This document shows positions 13,220 to 21,942 of a stretch of DNA of 64,000 bases, piece after piece. The DNA comes from Verrucomicrobiota bacterium (GTDB taxonomy: Bacteria > Auribacterota > JABMQX01 > JAFGEW01), in NCBI GenBank assembly GCA_016931415.1, contig JAFGEW010000112.1, positions 32,159-96,158 on the forward strand. The letters run 5' to 3'. How positions within the stretch are numbered: position 1 is the stretch's first letter; every line of letters starts with the position of its first letter. The position numbers and the translations under genes were made by a program. The notes below the pieces were generated by a model. It did no database searches. It was not told the DNA's origin and saw nothing but the letters and a program-made list of their open reading frames with translations.

Positions 13220-14806
13220 TCAGGCGTAGCAGCGGAAGTCGATATCGGGGAACAGGTTGTCCTTGTGCTCGAGATCGGCCAGGTAGCCCTCGTCGATCCG
13301 GTCTGTTCTGATCTGATGGTAGAGCTTGGTGAACCGGCCGATGTGGTCCTTGGTGCGCTTGACGGCGTACTCGACCACCGTCCCACCCTTCATGATGAAC
13401 GCCCAGTCGCTCGCTTGCGCCAGCAGCAACTCCCGCGCCGCCTGATTAAGCGCCCGGCGAAACAGCCCGTTGTCGCTGTTGCGGAACCGCCGCGCGAGCT
13501 CGACCATCCGCTCGGCTCCCTTGGTCAGGTGCAGGTAGATCCAGTCGTTCGAGCCTTCGAGCCATACCTCGCTATAGCCCTTCCAGCCCCAGCTCGACAT
13601 CGACGGCGTCGAGACCTGATTCCTCGGGTTGGCCTTGAGGTACTCCATCGGGGTGATCGCTGAGATACTTGTCTGGTCGAAGTAGAGCTTGCGGAACAAG
13701 AACTCGAGCCACTCCGGCCCTTCGTACCACCAGTGGCCGAACAACTCGGCATCGTATGGCGCGACGATGATCGGCTTGCGCCCCATAAACCCGTGAAGGA
13801 ACTCGGCTTGCTTCTCGCGGTTGAACATGAAGTTTCCCGCGTGCGAGGCGGCCTTCTCGCGTGCCATGGCCGGGATGTACGGCTCCTTGTGATCGCCCTG
13901 GCCCGTGATACGGTAGTACTTGATCCCCGTCATCTTGCGGATGCCGAGGTGGTGGATGTACGGGCGGATATAATCGTAGTCGAGATCGAATCCGACGTCG
14001 CGGTAGAAGTCGCGGTAGTAGTAGTCGCCCGGATAGCCCTCCTGCGCGCTCCAGACCTGCTTCGAGCTCTCGAGGTCGCGCCCGAACGCCGCCACGCCGC
14101 TCGGGCAGAAGATCGGCGCGAACACCCCGTACTTCGGGCGCGGCGTGGCGTGGAGCACGCCGTGCGCGTCGGTGAAGAAGAACTTGATCCCAAACTCGCG
14201 CAGCACCTCGTCGATGCCCGGCTCGTAGCCGCATTCGGGTAACCAGATACCGTTGGGCCGGCGGCCGAGATACTTCTCGTGATGCTCCACGGCCGTGGCA
14301 ATCTGCGCGCGGACGGCGTTCACATTCACCGCCATGAGCGGCAGGTAGCCGTGCGTGGCTCCGCAGGTGAGGATCTCGAGCTTGCCCAGGTCGAGGAACC
14401 GGCGGAACGCCTCGACCAAGTTGTGGTGGTACTGCTCGGCGAACACGTGGCGCACGCGCGTGAGCTTGTAGTGGTACATGAGCGCGAGTTCGTTGAACTC
14501 GGGCTGCCAGCGCGTGCGCTCCACCTCGCGGCTCGCCAGCTCGATGAGCTTGTCGAGGTGCCGCAGCAGCCGGTACTGGAGGAGCGGATCGACCAGCATC
14601 GACAGCAGCGTCGGTGAAAGCGACATCGTGAGCCGGAAGTCCACCCCGTCGTTGACGAGCCGCTCGAACGCCTCCAACAGCGGCACGTACGTCTCGATGA
14701 CCGCCTCGAAGAACCAGTCTTCCTCAAGAAACTCGTCGTGTTCGGGGTGCCGCACGTACGGCAGGTGCGCGTGCAGAACGAGAGTTAGATAGCCGTGTTC
14801 TCCCAT
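13220..14806 (-). CDS. GH57 1,4-alpha-glucan branching enzyme (DUF1957 type)
   Basis: This 528-residue cytosolic enzyme builds alpha-1,6 branches in glycogen. The family 57 motifs are clear: LHAHLPYVRHPE at the N-terminus, the nucleophile Glu191 in GIWLPECGY, the acid Asp352 in APYDAELFGHWW, and the C-terminal DUF1957 helical domain with SSWGWKGYSEVWLEG. The positions match characterised GH57 branching enzymes (for example E184/D353 in Thermus). ATG 14806 is preferred over GTG 14821; neither has a strong ribosome-binding site. The DUF4912 gene next to it is its usual companion. Confidence 0.92.
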   Translation of the reverse strand: MGEHGYLTLVLHAHLPYVRHPEHDEFLEEDWFFEAVIETYVPLLEAFERLVNDGVDFRLTMSLSPTLLSMLVDPLLQYRLLRHLDKLIELASREVERTRWQPEFNELALMYHYKLTRVRHVFAEQYHHNLVEAFRRFLDLGKLEILTCGATHGYLPLMAVNVNAVRAQIATAVEHHEKYLGRRPNGIWLPECGYEPGIDEVLREFGIKFFFTDAHGVLHATPRPKYGVFAPIFCPSGVAAFGRDLESSKQVWSAQEGYPGDYYYRDFYRDVGFDLDYDYIRPYIHHLGIRKMTGIKYYRITGQGDHKEPYIPAMAREKAASHAGNFMFNREKQAEFLHGFMGRKPIIVAPYDAELFGHWWYEGPEWLEFLFRKLYFDQTSISAITPMEYLKANPRNQVSTPSMSSWGWKGYSEVWLEGSNDWIYLHLTKGAERMVELARRFRNSDNGLFRRALNQAARELLLAQASDWAFIMKGGTVVEYAVKRTKDHIGRFTKLYHQIRTDRIDEGYLADLEHKDNLFPDIDFRCYA

Positions 14807-14885
14807 GGGCTCACGACACACTCAGGCTACGTCCATTCCGGGTTTCGTCACGCAGAAGGGCCTCACGAACGTTAGTCGACCTGGC

Positions 14886-16136
14886 CTACCGGCGTGCAAC
14901 AGTCCGCTCGCTCGATGTGGTCTTGCGTGACACGACGGGCGTGATCGTGCGCTCCTCACTGCCGTCGGCCGACGTCGCTACGGTCTCGATCTCCTGGAGC
15001 CCGTCGGGCAGCGCCATGCGAACCGTGAACGTCCCATCGGGCCGCAACTTCACCGGCCGGCCCTGCATCGTGACCGTTGCGTCCGGCTCGGTGGCGCCAT
15101 AGACGATCAGCTCGCAATCGAGTGTGAACCAGAAGCCGCTTACCTTCTCAGCCTTCATGAGCGGACTGGCGCCGAAGCTCGACACCATGCCGGATGCCCC
15201 ACCCGCCTGGAGGCGGCGGTGCATCTCGCTCACGAGCTCGGCCGAACTCCGGCCTATCTCGAGCCCACCGGAGAGCGCATACATTTTCTCGTAGAAATCG
15301 TCGATCTCCATCCACTCTTCGTCGAGCACGCTCGACATGCCGTCGCGCGGCGTCGCCGCTATATTCGAGCGCGCCAGCACGAAGAAGTCGTTCTCCGGCG
15401 AGACACGTCCGATGTCGACGACCCACGACCGGTTCGGATTGCCGGCGTGGATGTACCAGCTCGAGGCATTGCCGCTCAGCTCGATGTCGAACGACGCGTG
15501 TGCGTTGGTGCCGTCAAAGTCCACGGCCGTCACGTCGTAGACGCGGAGCACCGAGCGCGTCCGCTCCCAGCGGTCACCGAAGTGGGCCGCCGCCTCGCCC
15601 AGCCGGTCGGGCGACACTTCCCAGAAGCTGTGCAGCCACCACGGGTCGCGCGCAAGCAGCACGATGAAGCTTCCGCCGTAGCGCTCCGGCAGCGCCTCGA
15701 TCGGCGCCTCGGCGGCCCGCGGCATCTCGGGTCCGTGGAATTTCGCCTCCTCTACCCGTTCCTTCACCGTGCGCCGTGAGCGCTCAACCGCCTCGGACAA
15801 GATCCGGTGGCGCAAGCTTGCGCGAGCCGCGATCGCTTCTTCCGTCTCTCTCGACAGCTTCGGCCGCGCCTCGGTCGTGCCGGTTTTCCTGGCCGTTTTC
15901 TTGACCGCCTTCTTGGTCCGGGGGTCCTTCTTCAGGCTCTTGTTCCCAGTCATCGGCTGGGAGAGGGGCGCCTTTTTTGAGGCAGACGCCTGCTTCTGAC
16001 TCGCTCCCTGCTTCGGGGACACGGTCTTCCCGCTTGGCGTTGCCTTCTTGGCTGGCTTTGCTGATTGCGCTGTCTTTTTCTTGCTCATTGTCTCATCAGA
16101 CACCGAGGCCTTCGTAATCCTTCTCTTCGTGGCCAT
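14886..16136 (-). CDS. DUF4912 protein with histone-H1-like basic N-terminal tail
   Basis: The 416-residue protein has two parts. Residues about 1-90 are Lys/Ala/Ser/Pro-rich with repeated PAKKA, KTV and KKAPL segments, like histone H1 tails. The remainder holds the DUF4912 fold (GGSFIVLLARDPWWLHSFWEVS, then an RVYDVTAVDFDG strand region) and a C-terminal beta domain with GFWFTLDCELIVYGATEPD. DUF4912 proteins are usually found beside GH57 branching enzymes and may bind carbohydrate. ATG 16136 has AGGAG 8 bases upstream. The basic tail could bind nucleic acid or anionic glycan; this is inference. Confidence 0.82.
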   Translation of the reverse strand: MATKRRITKASVSDETMSKKKTAQSAKPAKKATPSGKTVSPKQGASQKQASASKKAPLSQPMTGNKSLKKDPRTKKAVKKTARKTGTTEARPKLSRETEEAIAARASLRHRILSEAVERSRRTVKERVEEAKFHGPEMPRAAEAPIEALPERYGGSFIVLLARDPWWLHSFWEVSPDRLGEAAAHFGDRWERTRSVLRVYDVTAVDFDGTNAHASFDIELSGNASSWYIHAGNPNRSWVVDIGRVSPENDFFVLARSNIAATPRDGMSSVLDEEWMEIDDFYEKMYALSGGLEIGRSSAELVSEMHRRLQAGGASGMVSSFGASPLMKAEKVSGFWFTLDCELIVYGATEPDATVTMQGRPVKLRPDGTFTVRMALPDGLQEIETVATSADGSEERTITPVVSRKTTSSERTVARR

Positions 16137-16348
16137 CGAGATGACTCCTTGTGGAGGCCCAGAGATCGGGGCCATGCATCTCCACAACCCTTACCACACG
16201 AGATCGTACTGATGTCAAGCCTATTCTCGCGCGGACAGGGCTTCGCATTCACGTTCTGAACGCGCTTCCCAGTTCTTATACGGATCAGGAGGCGGGCACT
16301 CACTCCAGACGCTGACTGAAACAGCCACTCCCCCCTCTGAGTTCCAGC

Positions 16349-17743
16349 CTACGACACGGCGGCGGACTGCGCCATGGAGATCGCGTTGCGCGACGCATCG
16401 CGGTAGAAGAAGTCGCGGCGAATGCCGCGCGAGACCAAGTGGTGGACAACCCGCTCGGGCATGCTGAGGGCCCGCACCTTCCATCGCCATTTCTCGCCCG
16501 GGAAGTAGCCCTCATCAAGCGAGTCGATCAGCTCCTCGAGTGCACGCAGGTCGGCGGGGTTGAATACCGTTTTGAGGAGACGGTTATCTTTGGGCCCGCT
16601 CGCCGGCGCCGCCGGCTTCCCCGCGGCAGGGGCACTCGCGCCGAGGCTCCTGCTCTGGCTGCTCTTCTCGGTCAGCTCGCGCCCGACCGCCTCCACTTCT
16701 CGCTGCGCGACGCCCGCGAGCAAGCCCTCGAGCATACCGCCAAGATTGCCGGGCCGGCTCGAAACGAACGTCTGCACCGTCGGCTGCGTGGGGCGCGCGG
16801 GTGAAAGCGCCGGGTCGAGCTGCGCACTGCCGAGCGTCGAAGACTGGATGCACTTGTGACCGATCCGCTGCATGGCCACCGCCGCGCGGCTGTTCGGACG
16901 CCGAAGCACGATCGGATCCTCGATCACGTGTGCCCGATCGATGGCGGGGTCTTCGTAGACGAATCCGAGGTACTCGAGTCCAATGGAAAGGTAGCGCCGG
17001 CAGATGACGCGCAGCTTGTCGCCCAGTTCCATGTCCTTGAGCGATCGGCCCGCATTGACGATCAGCGCCGGAGCGAATGTCTCACAGATCTCGTCAAGTG
17101 CACTCGCCTCGTCCGGATCGCGATGCCGCACCAGCCCCGTGATCTGGGCAATCGTCGCCGTGCGCGCCCCGTGGTCGGTGCGTTCGATCTGCGCCAGCAG
17201 CCGGGCCGTCTCGGATTGCGGTCCCAGCCGCCGAACGATGGTCTTGTGTAGCGCCGTCTTGATGAACTGGTAGGACCGGAGCACTTGCTCCGGCTCGGCG
17301 GACAATACCAGGATGCCGCCGTTGGTCAGCGAGAAGAACTCAGCCGCGTCGCCCGAGAGGTCGCTGCCCAGATCGGCCAGCACGAAGTCTCCCTCGATGC
17401 TCGCGAGCGCCCGCAGGATGCGGACCCGCTGATCCGGCGTGTAGGCGAGCGGGCCGAAACCGTTCAGCTCCGCGCCCGGCGCGACGATCCATAGGTTCGG
17501 CACCGGCGACGGGCTGAGGTAGCGCTCGATTGAGCGGCGCCCCGATGTGGAGAACTCCCGCAGCCCTTCCACCTTGCGGAACAACCCCAACAAGCGCCGC
17601 AGGTCCGAGCGGCCGAAGTCGGCCACCGTTGTGCGCTTGCCGAGCTGCGCCAGCGCAACGCCTAGGTTGAGAGTTACAACACTCGGCCCACCATCACGAC
17701 GGGTCCCGATCACACTGAGAAGACGCGGTGGTGAAACTGGCAC
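16349..17743 (-). CDS. MinD/FlhG-like protein with degenerate P-loop
   Basis: The 464-residue protein keeps the fold signature of MinD/ParA ATPases (VVTLNLGVALAQLGKRT near residue 22, DFVLADLGSDLSGDAAEFF near 117, ILVLSAEPEQVLRSYQFIKTAL). The deviant Walker A, normally KGGxGKT/S, reads TRRDGGPSVV, so both lysines are gone, and the switch I aspartates are altered (VADFGRSD). It is therefore probably a non-hydrolysing pseudo-ATPase. The C-terminal third has a Pro/Ala linker and a helical region (LRALEELIDSLDEGYFPGEKW). The start is GTG 17743 with GAGGG about 9 bases upstream. It sits upstream of DUF4912/GH57 on the same strand. Confidence 0.8.
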   Translation of the reverse strand: MPVSPPRLLSVIGTRRDGGPSVVTLNLGVALAQLGKRTTVADFGRSDLRRLLGLFRKVEGLREFSTSGRRSIERYLSPSPVPNLWIVAPGAELNGFGPLAYTPDQRVRILRALASIEGDFVLADLGSDLSGDAAEFFSLTNGGILVLSAEPEQVLRSYQFIKTALHKTIVRRLGPQSETARLLAQIERTDHGARTATIAQITGLVRHRDPDEASALDEICETFAPALIVNAGRSLKDMELGDKLRVICRRYLSIGLEYLGFVYEDPAIDRAHVIEDPIVLRRPNSRAAVAMQRIGHKCIQSSTLGSAQLDPALSPARPTQPTVQTFVSSRPGNLGGMLEGLLAGVAQREVEAVGRELTEKSSQSRSLGASAPAAGKPAAPASGPKDNRLLKTVFNPADLRALEELIDSLDEGYFPGEKWRWKVRALSMPERVVHHLVSRGIRRDFFYRDASRNAISMAQSAAVS

Positions 17744-17962
17744 GGCACAAGTCCCTCACAGTGAGGCGATTAACGTTACGCCCGAGCCCGCGGAAGGCCC
17801 GCAGGACTCAGCTGTGCAACTCCCGTGCCAGAGGAAGGTTAAAGCGGTGGCCGGGTATCGGCTCTACGAAGGCAAAAATGAGATACCGACACGGCGTGTG
17901 CAGGATCAAGATGAAGAACAGCTCGACTTGCGACAGCGATTGAGCTACGCGCGCAACGCGGC

Positions 17963-18925
17963 CTACTGCTTCGGCTCGCCCGAGCCGCCCATGCGTTTGT
18001 CGAGGATCGTGCGCGCCTTGCGCTGCGACGTCTCGAACGCCGACTGAAGCTCGCCGAGGATCTTGCGTGCGGTCATCACCTCGTCGTGGGCGGCCTGGTA
18101 CTTGGCGTCGAGCTGGTTGAGCGCCTGCTCGAGGCGGCGCCGTTCGTTGGCGGCGTCCTGCTTCTCGGCGCTGAGCGCCTCGACCTGGGCCGCCATGCGC
18201 GTACGCTCCTCACGCAGCGACTGGATCTGCTCCTTGAGATCGATGGTCTTGGACACCATCGCATCGTGGCTTGCGTTGAGCTCGGCGATGAACGAGTCCT
18301 TCTGCTGGATCGTCGCGTCGCGGGAACGGATCTCCGAGCGCAAGCCTTCGGTCTCCTTGCGGCTGGCATCGACTGTGGCGGTGAGCTGCTCGATCTCGTG
18401 CTCGAGCGGGGCGAAGCGCTTCGTCTCCTCGTCGAGTTCGGCGATGCGCCGCGTCTGCTGGGCCACCGTGCGCTCCAGCGAGGCGATGTGCCTCTTCAGC
18501 TCGACTGTCTCGGCCTCCAGGTTCTCCTTCATCTCCTGGATCTGGTCGAGCTGACGGTTGAACGACTGGATGAAGCTGAGCGTCGTGTCCTCGATCTCCT
18601 CGGTCGCCGGCAGCAGCACGCCGGCCGCCACAAGGCCACCCTCCTGTGCTGCCGATTCGGCTGGCTCGGCATCCAGATCGGGTTCGGCGAAGGCCACTGC
18701 CTCTTCAGCCGGAAGCTCTTCGGCCATCTCCCCGGTCTCGCCGCGAAGCTCGTCGGCCTCTGAGGCGGTGTCCGGCTCTTGCTGTTCAGCCAAGGCCTCA
18801 GCCGCCTGTTCGAGCGCCTCGTCGCCCTCGTCCAGGCCCTTGCCGGGATACGGCGATCCGTTCAGGTCACGTTCGTCATTCTCGTTGTGCGCCGCTTCGT
18901 GCGCCGGTCGGTCCGCGTTGGACAT
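17963..18925 (-). CDS. Acidic coiled-coil protein, unknown function
   Basis: The 320-residue protein has an acidic, disordered first third (residues 1-105, rich in Glu, Ala and Asp) and then an almost unbroken coiled coil from about 115 to 305 (LERTVAQQTRRIAELDEETK, LKEQIQSLREERTRMAAQVE). There is no signal peptide or membrane segment. It ends KARTILDKRMGGSGEPKQ. ATG 18925 follows a sigma-70-like promoter at 18973-18999. A structural or scaffold role, perhaps with the MinD-like protein downstream, is possible but not shown by the sequence. Confidence 0.75.
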   Translation of the reverse strand: MSNADRPAHEAAHNENDERDLNGSPYPGKGLDEGDEALEQAAEALAEQQEPDTASEADELRGETGEMAEELPAEEAVAFAEPDLDAEPAESAAQEGGLVAAGVLLPATEEIEDTTLSFIQSFNRQLDQIQEMKENLEAETVELKRHIASLERTVAQQTRRIAELDEETKRFAPLEHEIEQLTATVDASRKETEGLRSEIRSRDATIQQKDSFIAELNASHDAMVSKTIDLKEQIQSLREERTRMAAQVEALSAEKQDAANERRRLEQALNQLDAKYQAAHDEVMTARKILGELQSAFETSQRKARTILDKRMGGSGEPKQ

Positions 18926-18972
18926 GCAAGGCCCCTTGCCACCACGTGGCTTCTCGAGTAGATTATACGACT

Positions 18973-18999
18973 AGTATACGGGGCCACTGGGGCTGTCAA
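18973..18999 (-). promoter_or_regulatory. Sigma-70-type promoter for the coiled-coil gene
   Basis: On the reverse strand TTGACA (18994-18999) and TATACT (18973-18978) are separated by 15 bases, short by two but with near-consensus hexamers. It lies about 50 bases upstream of the coiled-coil start at 18925. Confidence 0.6.
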
Positions 19000-19158
19000 A
19001 GCATTTTTCCAGCGACCCTGGGGGCGTCGGCGGCCCTGACCGCGCCGGCCCGCGTATTGCGGGAACCCCGGCGCCCACGCCCCGTCCAACGCGTGTTGGA
19101 AAGCAATCATGGTGCCAGAGCCGCCTGTCTGGCTCCCCTGATGAGAAAGGAGACCTCC

Positions 19159-20160
19159 GTGCACATCCCCAGGTTCCTCACCATCGTACTTGTGTGCCTC
19201 GTCGTTCTGCTTGGCGCTGCGCTCCGCATCTCGGCGCAGGACACGACGGCCGGCACCGAACCCGCCGCCGCAACAGACGATGCGATCGTCGCCACGGTCA
19301 ACGGCGATCCGATCTACCAGTCGGACGTCGACGCGCTCAACAAGAAGATCGAGGCTGCCGGTGGGTTCCAGTGGGGCGCTCCGAGCGACGCCCAGCTTGC
19401 CGAGGAGTTGATCCGGCGCAAATCAGTCGAGAGCTACCTCGCTGTTAAAGAGGTAAAGGTCACCGACGAGGAAGTCGCCGCACGCCTCAAGGAGATCGAA
19501 GAACGTGTCACCGCCGACGGGCTCGACCTGGATGAGATTCTCAAACAGCGCCAAATGACCAGGAATGAGCTTCAGGAGATCATTCAGATCGAGATGGGCA
19601 TGAACCGGCTCGCCGAGGCCAAGCTCACTGACGAGGAACTGGCGGGGCTCGATGAGCAGGTGCGCGCCAGCCACATCCTCGTCGGGGTACCGCAACCCAA
19701 CCCGAACGAGGAGGACTTCACCAAAGCCAAGGAGAAGATCCTCACCATCAAGGCCGAGATCGAGGCCGGAACCAAGACCTTTGAGGCCGCCGCCGCCGAG
19801 TACTCCGATTGCCCCTCGAAGGCCAAGGGCGGCGATCTTGGCTTCTTCCCTCGCCAAGGTGCTATGGTCGAGCCGTTCGCTGAGGCCGCCTATGCGCTTA
19901 AGGTGGGCGAGATGAGCGAGCCGGTCCGTACGCAGTTCGGCTACCACCTCATCAAACCGACCGAACGGAGCAAGGAGCCAGCCAAGGAAGCGCTCATCAA
20001 CTCCAAGATAATGGACGTTGTTCGGGACATCGAGAAGGTGGTCAAAGTCGAGCGCCTCTACGAAGGCGCCCCCGAAGATGAGGCGATCACGCCCGAGGAC
20101 GAGGTGGCCCCGGACGACACCGGCTCGGACGCCGGGGACGGGGCTCCGGAGACGGAATAG
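19159..20160 (+). CDS. Secreted peptidyl-prolyl cis-trans isomerase, parvulin (PrsA/SurA) type
   Basis: This 333-residue foldase has a signal peptide (about 1-26, ISAQDTT cleavage region), a SurA-type N-terminal helical domain (AIVATVNGDPIYQSDVDALN), and a parvulin domain from about 168 to 270 with ASHILVGVP, AAAEYSDCPSKAKGGDLGFF and GYHLIKPTER. The acidic tail (PEDEVAPDDTGSDAGD) is disordered. I chose GTG 19159 because AAGGAG lies 6 bases upstream; ATG 19141 would place the Shine-Dalgarno inside the gene. It probably acts in the periplasm on outer-membrane or secreted proteins. Confidence 0.9.
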   Translation: MHIPRFLTIVLVCLVVLLGAALRISAQDTTAGTEPAAATDDAIVATVNGDPIYQSDVDALNKKIEAAGGFQWGAPSDAQLAEELIRRKSVESYLAVKEVKVTDEEVAARLKEIEERVTADGLDLDEILKQRQMTRNELQEIIQIEMGMNRLAEAKLTDEELAGLDEQVRASHILVGVPQPNPNEEDFTKAKEKILTIKAEIEAGTKTFEAAAAEYSDCPSKAKGGDLGFFPRQGAMVEPFAEAAYALKVGEMSEPVRTQFGYHLIKPTERSKEPAKEALINSKIMDVVRDIEKVVKVERLYEGAPEDEAITPEDEVAPDDTGSDAGDGAPETE

Positions 20161-20171
20161 CGCAACGCAGC

Positions 20172-20213
20172 AAGAGAGCCGGCAGGGCGTCAGGCGCCTT
20201 GCCGGCAGCTCTT
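20172..20213 (+). terminator. Hairpin after the parvulin gene
   Basis: Twelve bases after the stop, AAGAG-A-GCCGGCA pairs with TGCCGGC-AG-CTCTT around a GC-rich loop. There is no T-run, so it may be an attenuator or mRNA-end structure rather than a full intrinsic terminator. It would occlude the TTG at 20199 and supports a later start for the next gene. Confidence 0.5.
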
Positions 20214-20234
20214 CGCGCGACGAAAGAAGACCTC

Positions 20235-20621
20235 GTGTTCACGTACTGGGTCCAACACGCCGACTTATCTGTCGATGAGCTCGGTAGGATCACACGTGAA
20301 GAGGCGCTCGCCTTGTTCCGCGACTGGCGCGAGCATGGCCGGAGTCCCCAAGCGCCTGCTGATCCTCTGCCCGTTGCCATCGGCTTCGATGGCGAGAACG
20401 ACTACCGGCTCATGGTCTCAACGTTCGGTGACGGCTACGGTCTCTGGCTGACCGCCGAGAGGCCCCGCAGATGGTTCGGCCGCGGCAACGTTCTCGGCAG
20501 CCAGTTCAGGGACGGCGTCAGCAACGAACAACTCCTGGAGGTCATAGACGCCTTCTTCACGCGCGAAGGCCACGAGGTTCTTCGAATGCTGGCCAGACTC
20601 GGCAAGCGTGCGGGCCGGTAG
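20235..20621 (+). CDS. Small hypothetical protein
   Basis: A 128-residue soluble protein that I do not recognise. It opens MFTYWVQHADLSVDELGRIT, with a predicted helix EEALALFRDWREHG, a beta-rich middle (LPVAIGFDGENDYRLMVSTF) and a C-terminal helix (NEQLLEVIDAFFTREGHEVLRML). GTG 20235 is preferred over TTG 20199, which lies inside a hairpin; AAAGAAGA upstream is a weak Shine-Dalgarno. Codon usage resembles its neighbours. Confidence 0.6.
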   Translation: MFTYWVQHADLSVDELGRITREEALALFRDWREHGRSPQAPADPLPVAIGFDGENDYRLMVSTFGDGYGLWLTAERPRRWFGRGNVLGSQFRDGVSNEQLLEVIDAFFTREGHEVLRMLARLGKRAGR

Positions 20622-20635
20622 GAGTCACCATACTC

Positions 20636-20688
20636 GCGCCTCACGCGATTCCGATCGCGCCTCACGCGATTCCGATCGCGGCTCACCC
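20636..20688. repeat. 21-bp tandem repeat, 2.5 copies
   Basis: GCGCCTCACGCGATTCCGATC followed by a second identical copy (20636-20656, 20657-20677), then a partial third copy starting GCGGCTCACCC. It lies between two converging genes and is not coding. Confidence 0.85.
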
Positions 20689-20709
20689 GGTTTCTCTCCC
20701 ACCGCGCGT

Positions 20710-21942
20710 CTATGCCAGCCCGGCCAGCCTCACGACGAGCAACAGCGCGGCCTTGATGGCGCGTTCGCGGCCGGTGAGGTCAATCCGCTCGTCGAGCGTG
20801 TGGGTGTTGTGGCCGCGCCCCCCCTGCGGGATCGTCACCGCTGGGATGCCGGCCACCATCGGGAACGTGGCGTCCGTTGACGCGCAGATGCAATCGAGCG
20901 GCAGTCCGAACTGCGCGTATGACTCGAGCGCGGCGCGCACGATGGGTGCGTTCCGCCGTGTGCGTCCCGCCGGTCTGTCGCCGATGCACTCGACGCGTGC
21001 GCGCAGCGATTCGGCGTCCCGCGTCGCGAAGTGCCGCTCCTCTTTCAGCGCGCGCTCGATCGCAGACCTGAACGCCCGGTCGAGCCGGTCGAGCGAACGC
21101 GCCGTTTCGGATCGCAGGTCCACCTCGATCGCCGCGCTCGCCGGCACGGCCGTGACGATGACTCCCGCGCGCCCGGCCGGCTCGTCGCCATCGCTCACGA
21201 TGCCGACGTTGAACGTCGTCCGGGGCCGGTCGGGTACACGCATCGAAGCCAGTCGCGCGATGAGCCGCCCGGCGCAGTGGATGGGACTCGGCGTGCCGAA
21301 CCGCCCCCAGGAATGACCGCCACGCGCACGGAATGTGACCCGGTAGCGCCTGATAGCGGGACCGCTCGTGACGAGCTTCTTCGGATTCGCTCCGTCGAGG
21401 GCGATGAACCCCGCGACGCGCCGGCGGAACGACGCCTGACGCAGCAAGTGACGGACGCCGCGCAGGTTGCCGAGCGCTTCCTCGCACACGCTGCCCACGA
21501 ATAACACGTCGTGGCGCGTGCGGATGCGCGCATGATCCAGTGCGTCAGCGACCGCCAGCATCGTCGCAAGGCCGCCCGCATTGTCGGCGATGCCCGGCGC
21601 CTTGAGCACTTGCCCGCGACGGCCCGACTGGACCACCTGCGGCGCAACGCCGGACCCGAACACGGTATCAAGATGCGCGGCAACGACAATGCAGCGCCGG
21701 CCCTCTGCGCCCCTGCGCACAGCGACCAGATTGCCGACTCCATCGGTGGAAATGCTCGATAGCGACATGGGGCGCAGCAGCTTGCCGACGAACCGCGCGC
21801 GATGTTCCTCGTGGAACGTCGGCGCAGGGATCTCGCAAATGGCGATCTGCTGCGCGGTCGTCTTGGCGCGCCGAGTCTCGACGAATGACAACGCCGGACG
21901 CAGCGCCTCGACAAGACAGCCGCCTGCGTGCGCGTCGCTCAT
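20710..21942 (-). CDS. M20-family zinc peptidase/deacylase
   Basis: The 410-residue protein has the M20 metal site: AAHLDTVFGSG (His and catalytic Asp), GIADNAGGLATML (bridging Asp), SVCEEALGNLRG (catalytic Glu and ligand Glu), and a C-terminal GGRGHNTHTLDE His. A dimerisation domain is inserted in the middle (RARGGHSWGRFGTPS). The start is taken as ATG 21942 because it overlaps the upstream stop as ATGA; ATG 21954 is possible. Members cleave dipeptides, acyl-amino acids or carbamoyl groups, and the substrate cannot be told from the sequence. Confidence 0.88.
   Translation of the reverse strand: MSDAHAGGCLVEALRPALSFVETRRAKTTAQQIAICEIPAPTFHEEHRARFVGKLLRPMSLSSISTDGVGNLVAVRRGAEGRRCIVVAAHLDTVFGSGVAPQVVQSGRRGQVLKAPGIADNAGGLATMLAVADALDHARIRTRHDVLFVGSVCEEALGNLRGVRHLLRQASFRRRVAGFIALDGANPKKLVTSGPAIRRYRVTFRARGGHSWGRFGTPSPIHCAGRLIARLASMRVPDRPRTTFNVGIVSDGDEPAGRAGVIVTAVPASAAIEVDLRSETARSLDRLDRAFRSAIERALKEERHFATRDAESLRARVECIGDRPAGRTRRNAPIVRAALESYAQFGLPLDCICASTDATFPMVAGIPAVTIPQGGRGHNTHTLDERIDLTGRERAIKAALLLVVRLAGLA

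Noticed and set aside
19141..19158. ATG 19141 as start of the parvulin gene
   Set aside because: It would place the AAGGAG ribosome-binding site inside the gene; GTG 19159 has correct spacing and gives a clean signal peptide.
20636..20688. Possible CRISPR-like repeats
   Set aside because: Direct tandem copies with no spacers; only 2.5 units.
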